The position numbers and the translations under genes were made by a program. Shown here piece after piece: positions 33,441 to 48,284 of a stretch of 64,000 nucleotides of DNA (its first letter is position 1; each line of letters starts with the position of its first letter). A model generated the notes under the pieces. That model saw nothing but the letters and a program-made list of their open reading frames with translations, made no database searches and had not been told where the DNA came from. Source of the DNA: Populus alba (lineage: Eukaryota > Streptophyta > Magnoliopsida > Malpighiales > Salicaceae); assembly GCF_005239225.2 (NCBI RefSeq), contig NC_133297.1, positions 17,720,147 to 17,784,146 on the forward strand, in the 5' to 3' direction.

Positions 33441-35819
33441 TTTTCCCTAAATTCATGTATATGGTCAATACCAAGTTTTCCTCCTAGTGACCATACTTTA
33501 ACCTAGTTTTGGACATAGATCACAACTAAATTCACTTCCAAAGTTTATGAAGAAAAGGAAACATGTAATGTTTATATTACATGACAATATCACACATTCA
33601 GCATTTTTAAAGAGGAACCATCACTTATTACTATCTTCATGAGGGTCTTTCTTTGCTATCCTCTCGCAAGGTGGCCGAAGCCTATGTCATTCTCCTAACA
33701 AACATATTCGTATGTTCTTCATATGGCAACATCAAATTCTCATTTATTATCATGTGACAAAAGGTATTCTTCACATTTCAATTATAAAGTACTACTAAAC
33801 ATGTTCAAGGATGATAATGTTTTTCATAACCTCATTATAATATTGTCAAGTAGTACCCAATCAAGTTCAACATGTACAGTCTCAAGGATTCTCCCATCTA
33901 AATTTCTATAGGCCGAAACATAGGAATTAACATTAAGTGTTCATTTAATAAAAAAAAAAATTACTACATCATTCCAAGTGTTAGAACCTTTAATCAATAA
34001 TAAATTCCAAGTAAAGATTAAAGCTTGATTAGTCCTAGCTGATTTAGTCCACCTAACCCCGAACACTGTAGTGTTTTAATCATAACTAAAGTTTTAGAAC
34101 TCTTTTTCAAGCGTGGTTTACCTTTATAGAAAGATAATACATAGGGATACAACTTTCATGAAGGACATAACACCCAAATTTGCAATCTACATGTTTAAAC
34201 TCACTCATTACAATAGCATAAGAAATTCATCTAGTACTATGTCGATCTAGACCTTTACTCAATGTTTCTCTCATATCTGGAGTTATACAACTGTAAATAA
34301 GTCGATACTAGTTCCAGTTGAAAGATAATTACATAGTTTTTATACAACTCTATACCTACAATTGTTGTACAAACACCAACTCCAAATAACATAGTTTTAA
34401 GGCTTAAATTAACAATTATAGTAGCACCGAAAATATGTCCAGTACTATGTCAATCTGGACCTTTAATTAGTGTTTTTAACATATCTGAATTTATACAACT
34501 TCAAATAAGTCAAGACTTATTCCATGTAAAAAAAAAAAACATCCATACCGACAATGTTTATAAAGACACTAACTTCAAATTACAAGTTGTATTTTCGAGT
34601 AAACATTGGCTAGTAAGATTGTCATAATTTTAATTACATGAGACAAATTTGACAAGCACACTAAGTGTTTTTATGCATCACAACATCCATTATCATTACT
34701 TTATGTTCAAAGAAACTCTCATTTCATACACATTTTCAAGAACCCTAGAATCACAACATTGAGAGTTTTTCAATTATCCTTTACCAACTATGAAGTCAGG
34801 GAGAAAAACTAAGGAATAATATTTTTATCAAGCATTTCGAGTTTAAATTGAAGAGTTCTTACCAATTTATTTTTCAATTGTTTTTCCTCTTCATCATCCT
34901 TGCTTGTACCTCAAGTTCCTCTCTTCCAACCAAGCTTCTTAATTTTAGCCTTAATGTGTTTCTCTCCTTATAAACTTATTTGTAAGCTTCAATCTCACAA
35001 TTTAGAAAGATTTCTCAAATGATTTTTGAAGAGAGGCAAGAGAGAAGCCTCTTCCTTTCTTTTTAGTTGTTGTTCTACATGAACAGTAGCAGCAAGCATG
35101 GTTATATTAGGTTTTATGGGTCAATTACTATTATACTCCAACTTATCTCACCTAAATTTTGATTTACTACATTGACCCGATATTGTGTCTTTATTTTTAG
35201 AACCTTCTTGAACTTTGATTGACCTTACATTTTACCCCAAGGTAAAATAATATGTCTTAAGACTCCATGTAAAATGTCAGCCCTATCTAACAGTCGAATT
35301 AAGAGATATGTTTAATATTGTAAAATTGGACAATTGAAAATTTCACGCCAAAAATCTGAATTTCAGATACCATATAATTTACTTAAATCATCTTGGGTCT
35401 TAAACTAATTCTTTGAAGATTTCTATTCATAATTATCATAAAATATTTCTTTATGTTTCTTACCATTTTCAATCGCAATAGCGCGATTGTGTATGGGTTA
35501 TACTGAAATTTGACATTTCTCGCGTAAAGGGTCATGCATTGATTTATTTGACATTTCCTTATATTTTACATATAATATCACCCAATTTACAAAATTTCCT
35601 CTTAAAATTATTATTTTTTACATGGTTAGGAAGTTTTCATGATTTATCGTTAAATAATATTTCACATACTATGTTATTACTTTAACTTCTCTAAATTTTA
35701 AATTAATTTCCCAAAAATATTCATCCCAATTCATAAGATTTTCTCCCTAATTTATTATTTTTTAATTAATAGTTACCCTATTTAACACATATTTATTTAT
35801 TTATTACTAGGGATTTACA

Positions 35820-37155
35820 ATGTATTAAGACATTAAGAATAATGGTGGTGTGAATGACTGATGAACCATATATTTTGATGGAGATGTAAATGTAGAAGGG
35901 ATTTGGGCTAAAGTAGTGATAATTTCCCTAGAAAAGAAATAATATCCTATTTTGGTAAGGTTACAACTTGAATGCACCAATAACACAATTGAATACGAAG
36001 CTTGCATCATCAGCTTAGAATTTGCTTTATAGCTGAAAGTTAAAAAGCTTGATGTTTATGGTGATTCTTTACTAATCATATATCAAGTGAAAGGGGTATG
36101 GCAAAATAAGGATGAGAAATTGAGGCCATGTCAAGATTATCTCTCAAAGTGAGCTAATGAATTTGACGAGATAAAATTTATTCATATGAGCCGAGATGAG
36201 AATCAGTTTGCTGATGCCCTAGCCATTTTAGCTTCAATGACATAAATCAATTATTGGGGGCAAGATTTAACCAATAAGCATCAAAGTCATAAATCTCCAA
36301 GCTCACTACTGCACATTTGAAGAGTAACTAGATAGGAAATCAAGGTATGATGACATCAAACGATTTATCAATACTGGGAATACCCTTTGGGAGCCTCCAA
36401 GATGGATGAAAAGACTTTGAGGAGGATAACAATGGATTATTACTTGGATGACAAAATCTTGCATAAAAGGTTGTTTGATGGGACTTTGCTTAGGTGTTTG
36501 AATGAGAAGAGGGCTAGGCAAGTATTATAGGAAGTCCACATGGGAATCTATGCCACACATGTTAATGGGCATAGAATGGCAAGGCAAATATAAAGATTTG
36601 GATACTCTTGGTTGACCATGGAAGGGGACAGTGTGGATTATGTAAGAAAATACCACAAGTGTCAAATACATGGTGACAAAATAAATACACCTCTAACATC
36701 ACTGTTTAATATGACCTTGCCTTGGCCTTTTGATATGTGGGGAATGGATGTCATATGACCAAACAACCTAAAGGCTAACAACGGACATAGGTTCATCTTG
36801 GTGGCCATTTACTACTTCATTAAATAGGTACATGCCTACTCTTGCACTTGTGATACAAAAAATAGTCAAGAGATTCATTGAGAAAGATATGGTTTTTTGC
36901 TATGCCTTACCAACAACAATGATAACTAACAATGCTTAGAACTTTAATGGGAAGCTGATTGCTGAGCTCTACACTAAGTGGAAGACTAAACACTTTAATT
37001 CTTCTCCTTATAAACCCAAAATGAATAGTGTTGTTAAGACAGTCAATAAAAATCTCAACAAGATCATCCAAAAGATGATAGTCACCTACAAAGACTAGCA
37101 CAAGATGCTTATATATGTACTTTGTTGCACATGCATGCCCGATATGGTGGAACAT
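35820..37155 (+). pseudogene. pol: Tat-lineage Pol fragment: archaeal-type RNase H and integrase
   Basis: Remnants occur in colinear order. First is the archaeal-type RNase H (35860-36240), with traces of 'LQLECTNNTIEYEACIIS' and 'QFADALA'-like blocks. Next is an integrase zinc finger and core (36540-36950), with 'WPFDMWGMDV' near 36722-36751. Then comes part of the core end, to 'TVNKNLNKIIQKM' near 37040-37080. Stops and shifts interrupt every block. It ends abruptly near 37155, where a dispersed repeat begins. Confidence 0.75.
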
Positions 37156-39577
37156 CAGGGTTAAGGAGTCATCACCTAATTGTTTAGTTTAGGGTTATTA
37201 GGAGGCCCAGATGGACTGGTCTTACTAGAAATTTCAAGGTAATGGATTAATTGTGCCTAGGAAAGGTATTAACACCCTTAACACACCTTACTTGGGATAA
37301 GCTACATTGTGTTGTCTGAACATGGTTTAAAGGTGTTGATGGGTTCCTAGCTAATAGTCCATCTATGACTCAAAATAAAGATTTACGCTCATGAACAAAA
37401 TTGACATGTTGAATTTATTATAGGCTTGTATGCCTAGATAAATCCTTATAGAAATAATCTATGTAGGTGCACTGACAAATTTCACATATCCTGAAAGGTA
37501 AAGGCGTTTTCCACAACTTGTATATTGTAATGAAAAATACTCCAAATTAAAATTGGTGAATACTCAAAAAATTTAGAGAACTTCCTTGTCAACTTCTAAT
37601 ATCTAAATACCAGCCTACTTGTAAGTTCAACAATTATACTATAATGTTGACCATTAATTTTCAGAAGAAAAAACAATTACAATTACTGAAATGGTGGCTA
37701 AATCTTTAAGGAAGTTTACAAACCTATTGTAAACTCCACAAAAAACAAAGAAAAACAAAAAAAAAATCTAAAACAATGCTAAACAAATTCTCTTTTTTTA
37801 TGAATAAAAATGGATTACGTTGTATGTAGCAAGCAAAAATCTTTTTTTTTAGGCCATGTTTGGCAAAACTCAATTTTTCCTAAAACCAAAACTGTTAAAA
37901 TAGGTTTAATGAGTGTTTGTCAAACACACGGTTAAGCAAAAAAAAAAAAAAAAAACCTTTAGCAAATCATTGCCAGCCAACTAGGGTCTAAAATTTTGAC
38001 CTGACCAGGTTGACCCAAAACTTTTGGTTTGACCATAAACCGAACCAAAGTTTACTGGTTTGACCAAAAAAAAAACGAAAACCTATACCAAAATCCAAAA
38101 TGAAATCAAATTAAAAAAGAAACACAAAAACTAAAAAATGTTTTATCAAAACTTAGAAAAACACTAAATGACATTTAACATGAATCTCGCAACATAGATT
38201 TTAAATCAAACCAGATATGTACAAACCAAAGACACAAACATGTTGGGAATCATGCAAGGATTAATAATATAGCGTTCATGCACTTCAATTATCACTAAAA
38301 AATCATGATTTTATTTTTGGCTCAAAATCAAAATTCTAGGAACTAAACCTATTGAAAACATGTTATTGATACAAATAAACCCTAGATTATTGACTAATAA
38401 AATGGCACAAAGGATTTTGTGCAAAGAATTGAATAAAAACTAATTCAAATCAAGAAGCTAAGATAATGTTCTTTCTAAGAACACTACCTAGTAACCTAGA
38501 AACCTAGCACAATGTTAGGCCTCCAAAACTAGCATTTGTTTACTTCTAAAACATGTTTTTTTTTTTTTTCATTCTAACAAGTTATACAACCATGACTAAA
38601 CATGTTTGAAAAAAACAATTAACAAATAACATCAAAATCATGCAAAAGGTCCTAAACTTTAAAACTGCCAACTAGAAATAGCCTACAAAAACATCAAATT
38701 TCAATTCAAAACTAACTCTTTAAGCACTTGGAACCCAAACCATGCCTAGGAACCAATAGCACACACTAACAAAAAAAAAAAATTCAATAATCCTACGGGC
38801 AAATTTCCAAATCATTTTTTTTTTCATTTAATCTAAACATTGAAGCATATTCTGAACATCTAGCAACAATAATAGATAACTCTAAAAAAATCAAACAAAT
38901 AAAAAAATTGACTATGCAATAATCAAAATCAAAGCTAAAAATAATAAGGATGCATGATAATAGTGATGTGCACTAAAGCGATAACCATATAAACAAAAGA
39001 GAACAAACATTATAGCAATTAACAAACAAAAGGAAAAGCTTAGTCCAAAAATCCTAGAGAAATCATCATTTTGTTACAATTGGACATCGTGGTGACCAAT
39101 TAAAAAACTTTCTTGTTAGAAAAGGAAAACATATTTGGCATTTTGTTCTTTGGGGGGGAATGTCCAATTTAAGGAGTCGTCACTTGATATTATGGTCACT
39201 AGGAACCCTAACTAGTCAATAGAGATTTTATGGTATGGGATAGGTTACGCGAAAGGAAAGATACTATCACCCTTTAAACATCATACCTAAAACAAGCTAC
39301 ATTGTTGGTTTTGTCTAAATTGCTAAGAGTTTGCTTTTGCTTTATTCTTATGGTCTTTTTATAATATTCCTAACTCTGGTGTCAATGAATATTCGCCTAC
39401 AAATATTTTCAACTCTAGCGTTGGTAAATATTGTGTAACAAAAAAAAGTATGGTATTCCTAACTTTGACACTAGTGAATAAATCTGCAAGATTTGAATTT
39501 GAATTTTAAGAAACTATTTGTTTTGGGGGCTGGATCGAGCCCACTTGTACGAGTCGTGCTAGATTGAGTAGGCCCAA
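37156..39577. other. Non-coding, A-rich, dispersed repeat pieces only
   Basis: I see no gene. The start (37156-37330) and 39171-39218 carry the repeat also found inverted at 31116-31165. Confidence 0.55.
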
Positions 39578-41086
39578 TGATTATTACTTAAAATTACATT
39601 TTTATCAAGGTTTTATATCATCATTTTGCACTTGAAGTATCAATAACTCCTTAACCAGAGCATGTTTTATAATAACAAGTTTGATACCATAAGATACCTT
39701 TAATTTATGGTAAATGTTCAAAGGATTGATTGATGAGTTTAACTACTAAAATTGAGACGACATAGAGAGGGCTAAGCTTAGAAAAGAGATGTTGGTTCAG
39801 TCCAAACTAGGACACCATTCGATTATTGGATCATAACAAGAGTTGTAGAACTTGGATTTAGGTCTGGTTTATATGATAGGAAAGCTAAGACATAGGCCTA
39901 AAACTTTCATGAGAGTCCAATATTCAAAAGGACCATTTTCAAGTTCAAATTATAGCAACAACAAAGAAGTCGGAATCTGTCCTGCAACCTAGACATTGTT
40001 CAGTATTCAACCCATATCTCGAGTTTTAGAAGTCCAAATGACCTCATTTTTGTTTTGTTGGAAAGCTGATACAATTCCTTAGAACTTTCATGAAGGCTAT
40101 TTGTTCAAATTCTGATGTTAACAATGATGTTTTCTGCAAATAAGAAGATAATAATGGTTATCAAGTCAATAGATGGCCACCCACTCAATAATTAGTCATC
40201 AAATCAATAGTTCCGAATTTTGTCCTATAAAAGGAGGCATTTTCCATGCATTTAGACATCATGGTGTTGAGATCAAGATCTTGCTCTTGCTCTCTTTCTT
40301 TGTATTTTGTAATGTTCAAGGTTTATTCCATGTTATATTTTCCTTAATCTCTTGTTTATGCATTTCATTTCCTTTACTATACTTATATAATTATGTTCTT
40401 ATCTTGTTTATTTATGTTTCTCTTATTCATAATGTTCAACTAAGTTTATTATGTTAAGGTAAAAAGGTTACACTAATGGTGTAAGAATAAGTATAGTATA
40501 AATTCAACATGGACTTTAATGCTCGATACTAACATGTTTGTATTTATTATCTTACTTACTCTTAATACCTTGCTTGTTAAATTTTTAATCTAGATTTGTG
40601 TTTAACAACCCTTGGTACAACAAATACTTGGCACTTTCATAGCTCAACTGTATGGTTTAACCGATACCTGTGCTATGAAAGGAACTTGATTTATTGTTAA
40701 CATAAGTTATCACCATGAATACCTGACAACATTTACAAGTATTGGCATTACTCAAATAAGATAATTAATATAATCATGTTAATAAATTATAATCTGATTG
40801 GAACCTCCTTTGTGTATGCTTTCTAGTTGAATAATAAAAAGAGTTTATATTATACTTATTTGAAATACCATTAGTGGATCCTCTAACCTTGACAATTGTT
40901 TTATCATTGTTCAATCTTTTCATCATTATCACATCTCAAAGTTCTCTTCAACATCAATATCATTTTATTATTTGTAATTTATATAGTTCACCTCTCTGTA
41001 GTTCGATCGACCTTGGTTTTGTCGGGTTATTTATTACTTTGACACTCCTGCACTTGGGATAAGACATCAACTATTTGATCATGTCA
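39578..41086 (+). repeat. Solo Athila-like LTR with perfect target duplication (1509 bp)
   Basis: It starts TGATTATTACTT and ends GATCATGTCA. Flanks are CCCAA (39573-39577) and CCCAA (41087-41091), a perfect 5-bp target-site duplication that confirms both borders. It contains a TATA box at 40226-40234. No internal sequence is attached. Confidence 0.95.
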
Positions 41087-42185
41087 CCCAAGCTAGTTAC
41101 CGACTCTCCAACTGTTGCATGCATGCGTGAATAATTCACAAATGCAGGCAACATTAACAATGTAATTAAATTGTTATAGGCAATGAAAGGGGATTTACCC
41201 GAGCACAACTATTGCAGAAGATGAGGAGGGAGACAATCAAGTGCTCCACGTAGTTGATGATCCAGCTTGTTGTTCATAGTGGAGACAATATTAGTGGCAT
41301 GAAGGAGGGTTTCCAAATGTTTCCTTAATGGAGGACGAGCGAAGCACGATGAAGTTTGCATATGCTATTTATTATTGTTGCACTGTGATACTAGTGTTGC
41401 TCCAAGTGTTGGATAAAAAATAAGGCTATTGTTGGACATACAGGGTGCAGCGAATGTCGGTGGTTGCTACTTTAGAAAAGAAGGAAAGGACATAAGGATT
41501 CCCTCTATTGTTGCTACTAGCTTGTGTTTGCTCCCGGTTGCTGGAGTCGTTTATGGCATTGTGATAGTAAGGGAGCTCCTAATTTCAACCGGGATGATGA
41601 AGACTCCACTATTGTCGTGACTGGAAATAACCAAGCTTTATTGCTGCTATTGAGAAGGGATGTTGTCTCAAGCATAGTTTGTAAGGGGTAATGGCAGGAA
41701 GAAGAAGGTGAAACAACATGTTTCTTCCTTTTTTTGTGAGGATAGGGTGGCCTAGTCCCTGTTTTTTTCTCTGTTATTGGCTGATGACTGGGGGAGAGAA
41801 AGGTGGGCGCTGGACTTTATTTGCTTCCTCCCAATGAAGAGGAGTTATAGCTTATGAGGGAAGTCTATGCTTGTTGGTTATAGTGATTTCAAACAAAAAA
41901 ACAATGAATTATGCAAAGCGACACTATAAGAAGAAAATAGGTTTTTGTTCTCCTTTTTCTCATAGTTTTTTTCTAGGTTTTTTTCTAATATCTTCCTCTG
42001 ATCCTATTTCTTATGTCTCTTTTAGGGTTTCTTGTAGTGGACTCCCTCGGTTTTCTTGTAATATCTCCCCCCTTGTGCACATGCACTAGGATTTGTATTT
42101 ATAGTGCAAAAGTCATGTTGCATATGAGAAACAAAGTTCCAATCAAACTCATTCTCTTTTTAAAAAATTTAAATTTGATAAGGAA
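41087..42185. other. Non-coding; possible LTR remnant
   Basis: No convincing gene. A TATA-like 'TATTTATAGTGC' near 42097 and the position next to a truncated Tat relic suggest LTR-derived sequence, but no borders are visible. Confidence 0.4.
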
Positions 42186-45100
42186 TCAAATTTGAGAATG
42201 AATAACTATCATTATCTTAATGATAAGGAGAGAATGATAAAAGCACATTGTAGTCCCTAGTTTCCCCATAAGTTGATTCTTATCTCTACTTATATGGATG
42301 AATTTTATTTCTTTGAATTTGCCAGCTAATTTCAAGAGATAATTCCAATATGGCTTCAACTTTTCATACTTGGTTTGCCACTCCCCTTTTACTTGGTAGA
42401 TGATTAGTAGGGAATCCCCATAGACCTCAAGCTTTCCAACTCTAAGTTCTAAAGCAACTTTTAGACTGATGATGCAGCCTTTATACTCGATCGTGTTATT
42501 GGTGCATCCAAATTGCAACTTTACAAAAATAAGTTATTGCTTTTTTTCTTAGAAAATTACAACTACTTTAACCCTATTTCTTGATACATTCAATGCCCCA
42601 TCAAAGTATAAGGTCCATTAGTCATTCATCTCATTATTATCTTCAACTATTAGCACATCCTCATCAAGAAGGTCAAAACTCAATGGCTCGTAATCTTCCA
42701 CAACATGACCTATAAGATGATTAGCAATCGCACTCTCTTTTACAACCTTCCCTATTAAAAAAAAAATTGTCATATTATTCTCAACAACATTTGTCACCTT
42801 GTTATCATACTCAACAAGTAAGGCTTTTCACAAATGTACTTATGAGGATCCAATTTTAAGATCAACCAGGTTGTGTAGTATAGTATATACTGCCTAAGCC
42901 TTTGTATGCTCCACACTAAGGCACAACATAATCTTTTGATTGTTGTATATCAGGGTTCACAACCATTGAACTTTCTATTTAAGTAGTAGATAGTTTGTTC
43001 TTTCTTCATTGACTAATCATGCAAACCCAACACGCATCCCATAGCTATTTTTGTCATTATCAAATATAGGATAAAAGGTCTTCCTAGTGTGGGAGGCGCT
43101 ATCAATGGTAGATTTTACAAATACCTTTTTATCATATGGAAGGCTTTTTGACAATCATTGTTCCATACCCCAAGATTTTTCTTTCTAAGCAAAAGGAAAA
43201 TTGGCTCGCACATTATTATTAGCTGTGATATGAACCAAGCTGTATAGTTCAAATGCTAAAGGAAACTTCTTACTTCTTTCTCTTTTTTAGGCATCGATAT
43301 AACCTAGATAACTTTTGTTTTATCCAAATCAACTTTTATTCCTTGACTACTTACTACAAAACCCAATTGTTAACTCTTACCCTGAACGAGCATTTTGCAA
43401 GATTCAATCTTAATTGGTATTTTTGCAGCCTCTCAAATATTTTTCTTAATACTTGCACATGATCTTCTTCCTTATTTGATTTGACAAGTATATCATCTAC
43501 ATAGACTTCTACTTCTTGATACATCATATCATGGAACAAAGTGACCATTGCTCTTTGATACGTGGCACTGATAATCTTTAATCCAAATGGCATCACTTTA
43601 TAACAAAAGGTTCCCCATGTCGTGAAAAAAGTGGTTTTCTCTTTGTCTTTTTCTGCCATTTTAATATGATTATAACATGAGAATTCATCCATGAATGAAT
43701 ATATGGCACCCTTCGCAACATTATCAACCAAGATGTCTAAGGTAGAGGAAAGTCATTCTTCAAGCTTGCTTTGTTCAAGTCTTTATAATCCACACACACC
43801 CGGATCTTGCCATTCTTTTTGGGAACTACAACCATATTAGCACGTATTGAGGGTAGTAGACCACATCTAAAAATCCTGCATCCTATTGTTTTTGTATCTC
43901 TGTCTTTACTTTAAATAGCATAACTGAGTGCATTCTTCTGGTTTTCTGTTTATCTGGCTTATTATCTTCTACTAAAAGAATCCTATATACCACTATGTTA
44001 GTACCCAAACCAGGCATATCCATATAAGTCCAAGCAAAAACGTATGCATACTAATGTAGCAGAGAGATTATCCTATCTCTCTTTCCTCAGTTGTAATAAG
44101 AATGTTAATCTTCAATTCTTTCTTTTCTTACTCAGTTCCTAAATTTATGATTTATAGCTCTTCACTAGCAAGTTTCCAGATTTTTTTGGACTTTTCCACC
44201 TACCTAGTAAACTCTTTCATATCCTCTTCTTCCTAATCTTCATCACCTATTGCAATAATATTATCAAAGTTTGGCTAATTATTCTTAGTGAAATGGGTTT
44301 GTGAATTGATGGAACTTTCAGGATTTCTAAACGTGTAAAGTATGCTCATGTAAGTATGTTATTTGCAAAGAAAATGAAAACTCATCATGAAAACAAGGAA
44401 ATGCATGATCTCATTAAAAAAAAAAAAAAAGCCTCATTTGATAGAGAAGGCCTTATGGCATTATGAGCCAAATTACCATCAAGACTAAAACATGTCAAAA
44501 TAACATGCAAGTAAAAACACTTCTTATAGACATGATCATCCATCTTCCAATTCTGGTATGCTTCTTCTATAGCTAGTTTCTACACAAAAGCTTTTGCAGG
44601 GACCTCATCGATAGTGTGGACAACCAGCTGTGGTAGGATTTTTTGTCTTTTATTTCATCCTCCACCTCCCCAATTTGTTTATTATCTTGACACACCAAAG
44701 TATTGATATGAACATCTACCATGCCGAAACCAATCACCTCTATAGACCTTAAGAAGATCATTCAGAGTGGTGGGAAAATGAGTTCCTCCTCTTCTAGTTC
44801 TCGTCCTTTAATCTTTATCATTCTTGCTGTCCTTTTGATTTTGACGGCCCACTTGTAGTCATCTTTCTTGGGCTTATATCCAAGACCAAATCTCTAGTAT
44901 GCACATTTCAATATCATCATATTGATCAGCTTAGGTATCCTAGTTTTTGGATTATATTATAAAGGAATCCCATTCTTTAAAAAGCAATTAGCAACTATCC
45001 TTGTAGCTTCTGAAATTTTCAGCCTTCTTAACACCGTTCCTTCAGGAACTCATTCAGCATTCATGATTTTAAAAGCATGAATATTCCCATCTTTAAAATC

Positions 45101-48100
45101 TTCCACCTTGATAAACGATACAACCATATTTTTTTTATCATAGAAATTTTATTTTTAGTCTTGACAGTTATTAGCATTCCATTCATAATACATTTCAAGC
45201 ATTAGTATAGTGAGGAAGTTACTACTCTAGCCGTATGGATCCATGGTCTTCCTAACAATATGTTGTAAGATGGATGAATGTCTATCACCTACAATGTAAC
45301 CAGGAACATTTATGGCCCCACGTACAATTCCACCTCCAAGGTCCCATTTATTTTCCTTAGCGAGTCATCATATGCTCTTGCCATCATTGTACTGGGTTTT
45401 ATGTGCGACTCATCAACATGCATTTCTTTCAACATGTATCTTGGTAGCATATTTAGTGCAGTATTGCTGTCAACCATTACCTTTCCAACCAGGACGTCTT
45501 TACATTGTATTGTAATGTACAGTGGCTTGTTATGCCTAGTATCGTCAAGACTCGATTCATCTTTAGTGAAGTACAAATAATTTGAAGCTTGGATTTTCTC
45601 ACTAGATGCCTCATGGTTTCTTGGTTAATATATTGAGTCATGTAAGCCTCATTTAACACCTTTTGCAGGGCCTTCCTTAATGGCCTAGAGATTAAAATCA
45701 ATGACAATAATGATATTTCTAGCAGGAGTTTTCTTAAGTTGCTTAATAACACTATATTCATTATGTTTTATCAGCTTTAAAAACTAACCGGTCTCTTCTC
45801 GATAACAAGTTTATTCATTTCCTTAGTCAGGTCAACCACTTATTTTCCCTTAACCCTTCTTTGTTTCTCAATTTCTTCTAAGATGAAGCATCTTCCACTA
45901 CAAGTTAGGCTTCTGATTTTCTCTTGAAAGACAGGTGTTGGCTGCGTGCTCTAGAAGGAGTACATGTAGTTATGAGGTTACGCACTGTAGTTTCCGTTAA
46001 GTGCCATTATAGGTTTGGAAAAGACCAATTTGGGCAACCCGCCTATAGTAAATTGCATTCGGCACACTTCTTTATTTTTGTTAGATTCATCCAACATGGA
46101 CACCTCTCTATTCATTCCTTTTTCATTTCAAAGAATTCCTTGAATCATCATTTGCATTACTTTATTATGGAAGCCTTTGCATTAGTTGATCATGTGGTTT
46201 TTTTTACCATGATACTTACAAAAATTCATGCTTATTAGTCTTTTATAATTACCTTCTTTATACCTAGCTTTTACCAACATCTCATAAACTTTATTCATCA
46301 ATACTTTTAAACACATTGGGTATTCCACTTCTAGTGTGTTTACCGACCCATTACCCGAGGCATGATTGGGTAAGGGTTTGTACTCATGTTTGGAGCTTCT
46401 TCAAATGATACTCACCCAACTTTAATTAATTGCAGGAACATTTTATTGAAGACATTGCAAGTATGAATCTTATATCCTGCAATGCCAACATGGTAGTCAT
46501 AGTTGAGGTATGGTTTGTTTCAAATGGGGTAAAGCGGATGCAGAGGCGCGAGTGGTACTGGAGCTACATGTCCAATGCTTAGTAGCTTTGGTACATCTCG
46601 TTTAAAGGTCATGGTAACAGGGGTAGCTATTTTTGGACTCTTTGGTAATTTTTCTTTGGAAAATTTTTATCTTGGCTTTTTACTTGGTTATTTTAAGGCT
46701 TAGATTTTCTAGCAAAAAGTGAAGAGCTAAAGTTGATATTGGCAATTGAGGATGAAGGGGATGAGGTGTTGTAGTTTAGGAATTGGTTTTTCTTGCTTCT
46801 GTAGCCACCTTCTTCTTCCTTCTAAAGCCCTTTTTCTCAATAGGTGCGGAGATTCTGCCACTCCTTATATCTTTCTCTATACGCTCAGTGATTGCTACAG
46901 TGTTAATGAATTATTGTGTCAAACTACCCATCACATACTTGTAGTACAACGTCTTGAATGTATTTGCGAATAAGATAACCATTTTTTATTTATCTAAAAG
47001 TTGAGGATGTTCTTGTGCAGTCAGATCTCTCCATTTTTTAGCATATTCTTTTATGCTTTCTTTATCCCCTTCTCTAGATAGGACACTCTGGTTCTATTAA
47101 GAGAAATATTCATATTGAACTTATATTATTTAATGAGAGCATCCACTAGATCTTTCCATCTTTGAATCTTTGTGTTGTCTAGTCTCCTATATCAGCTCAG
47201 CGCTACCCCACTTAAATTATCCTAAAAGAAATGTATTAGTAGTTTTTCATCGTGTACTACTTCTGTTATTTAGTTGTAATAGGATTTGAGACGGGTAATA
47301 AGGCATTGTGTTCTAGTGTATTTGATGAACTCAGGAATGTGAAACTTCTTTAGTACAATCATGTTTAGGACTAGACACATTTATGTGGCTTATACTAGAT
47401 CACACAAATCTCCTTCCTTAATAACCCTTATTTTGGCTTCTAATGCTACCATCTTATCCTGATCAATATCTTCAGATGATTTTGTCTTATGAGATTCATT
47501 GACAAATACATCTACAATTGCAGAGGCTGGTGTCGATACTGTCAACTGCACAAATATTGCATTATATTAGGGGTACTGATCTTGTTCGCTCATCCCCTCT
47601 TTGCGTTGAGTTGTTACTTAAGTTTGAACAAAAAAGACAAACTGATTGGAAGAGCCTTTACCAAAGGCATTTTTAAGCTCTTAGTCAAGTAAGCTAGCGA
47701 TGCAAGCCATACTAACCTTCAGACCAATTCTTCTCGGAAATGAGTATCATGGTAAGCGCACTCTTTATTTTTCACATTTCTCTGTTGGAGTGGTGTGTTA
47801 TAGATTTTATGGATTAGAGCTCTTTAGGGACCTATATTTCAACTTGAAATGTATTCATGTCATTTAAAAATGAATGTATGAGTGCTTATGAATGCCAATG
47901 TATATTGAACAAAGTATTATCTTGAAGTAATGTACCGTTGCTTGTGGCTAATGATTTGTTATTCCTATCTAACATCTGACATGTCTTCTCTAATTATTAG
48001 ATCTAGTTTCCAACCTTTTGAAGTTATTTCATCTCTACATCGAGCTCAACTATCTTTGTATTTAGTTGTGCATTGAAATTGCCGACATGGTTCTACCACT

Positions 48101-48270
48101 CCTTAAATTGGTCTTTCATTTTCTCCACCTCTTCTTCCCAGAACTCCAACTCATAATGGATTATAAAGACCTGGTCTCTCAAGGGATTTGCTCTATTCTA
48201 GTATTCCCTTATATCTAACTCAATTGTCTTTTACACTTCTCTCTCATCATCAACTCGAGCCTTGTATTGA
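42186..48270 (-). mobile_element. Tat-lineage gag-pol relic
   Basis: In minus-strand order: a coiled-coil N-terminal gag part (about 48260-47990); capsid part (about 47300-46900); a gap of linker sequence (46320-45900); an aspartic protease (45576-45310) where the usual D-S/T-G is altered to DSN; the protease-RT linker (45280-43900); reverse transcriptase (about 43850-43100, with 'MPFGLK' and catalytic YVDD near 43487); RNase H (about 43000-42690); and archaeal-type RNase H (42600-42190). The integrase and both LTRs are absent. Many stops and shifts occur. The dual RNase H marks the Tat lineage. Confidence 0.8.
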
Positions 48271-48284
48271 GCTTTTAAGAAATA

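Larger units (their letters stand above)
31220..35819. other. Long non-coding stretch holding two minisatellites
   Basis: No coding frame of note. Both arrays are listed separately. The 35000-35810 part resembles an LTR-like non-coding region read on the minus strand, but I cannot fix its borders. Confidence 0.5.

Noticed and set aside
41429..41620. 63-codon plus-strand frame
   Set aside because: No known features, and it lies in possible LTR-derived DNA.
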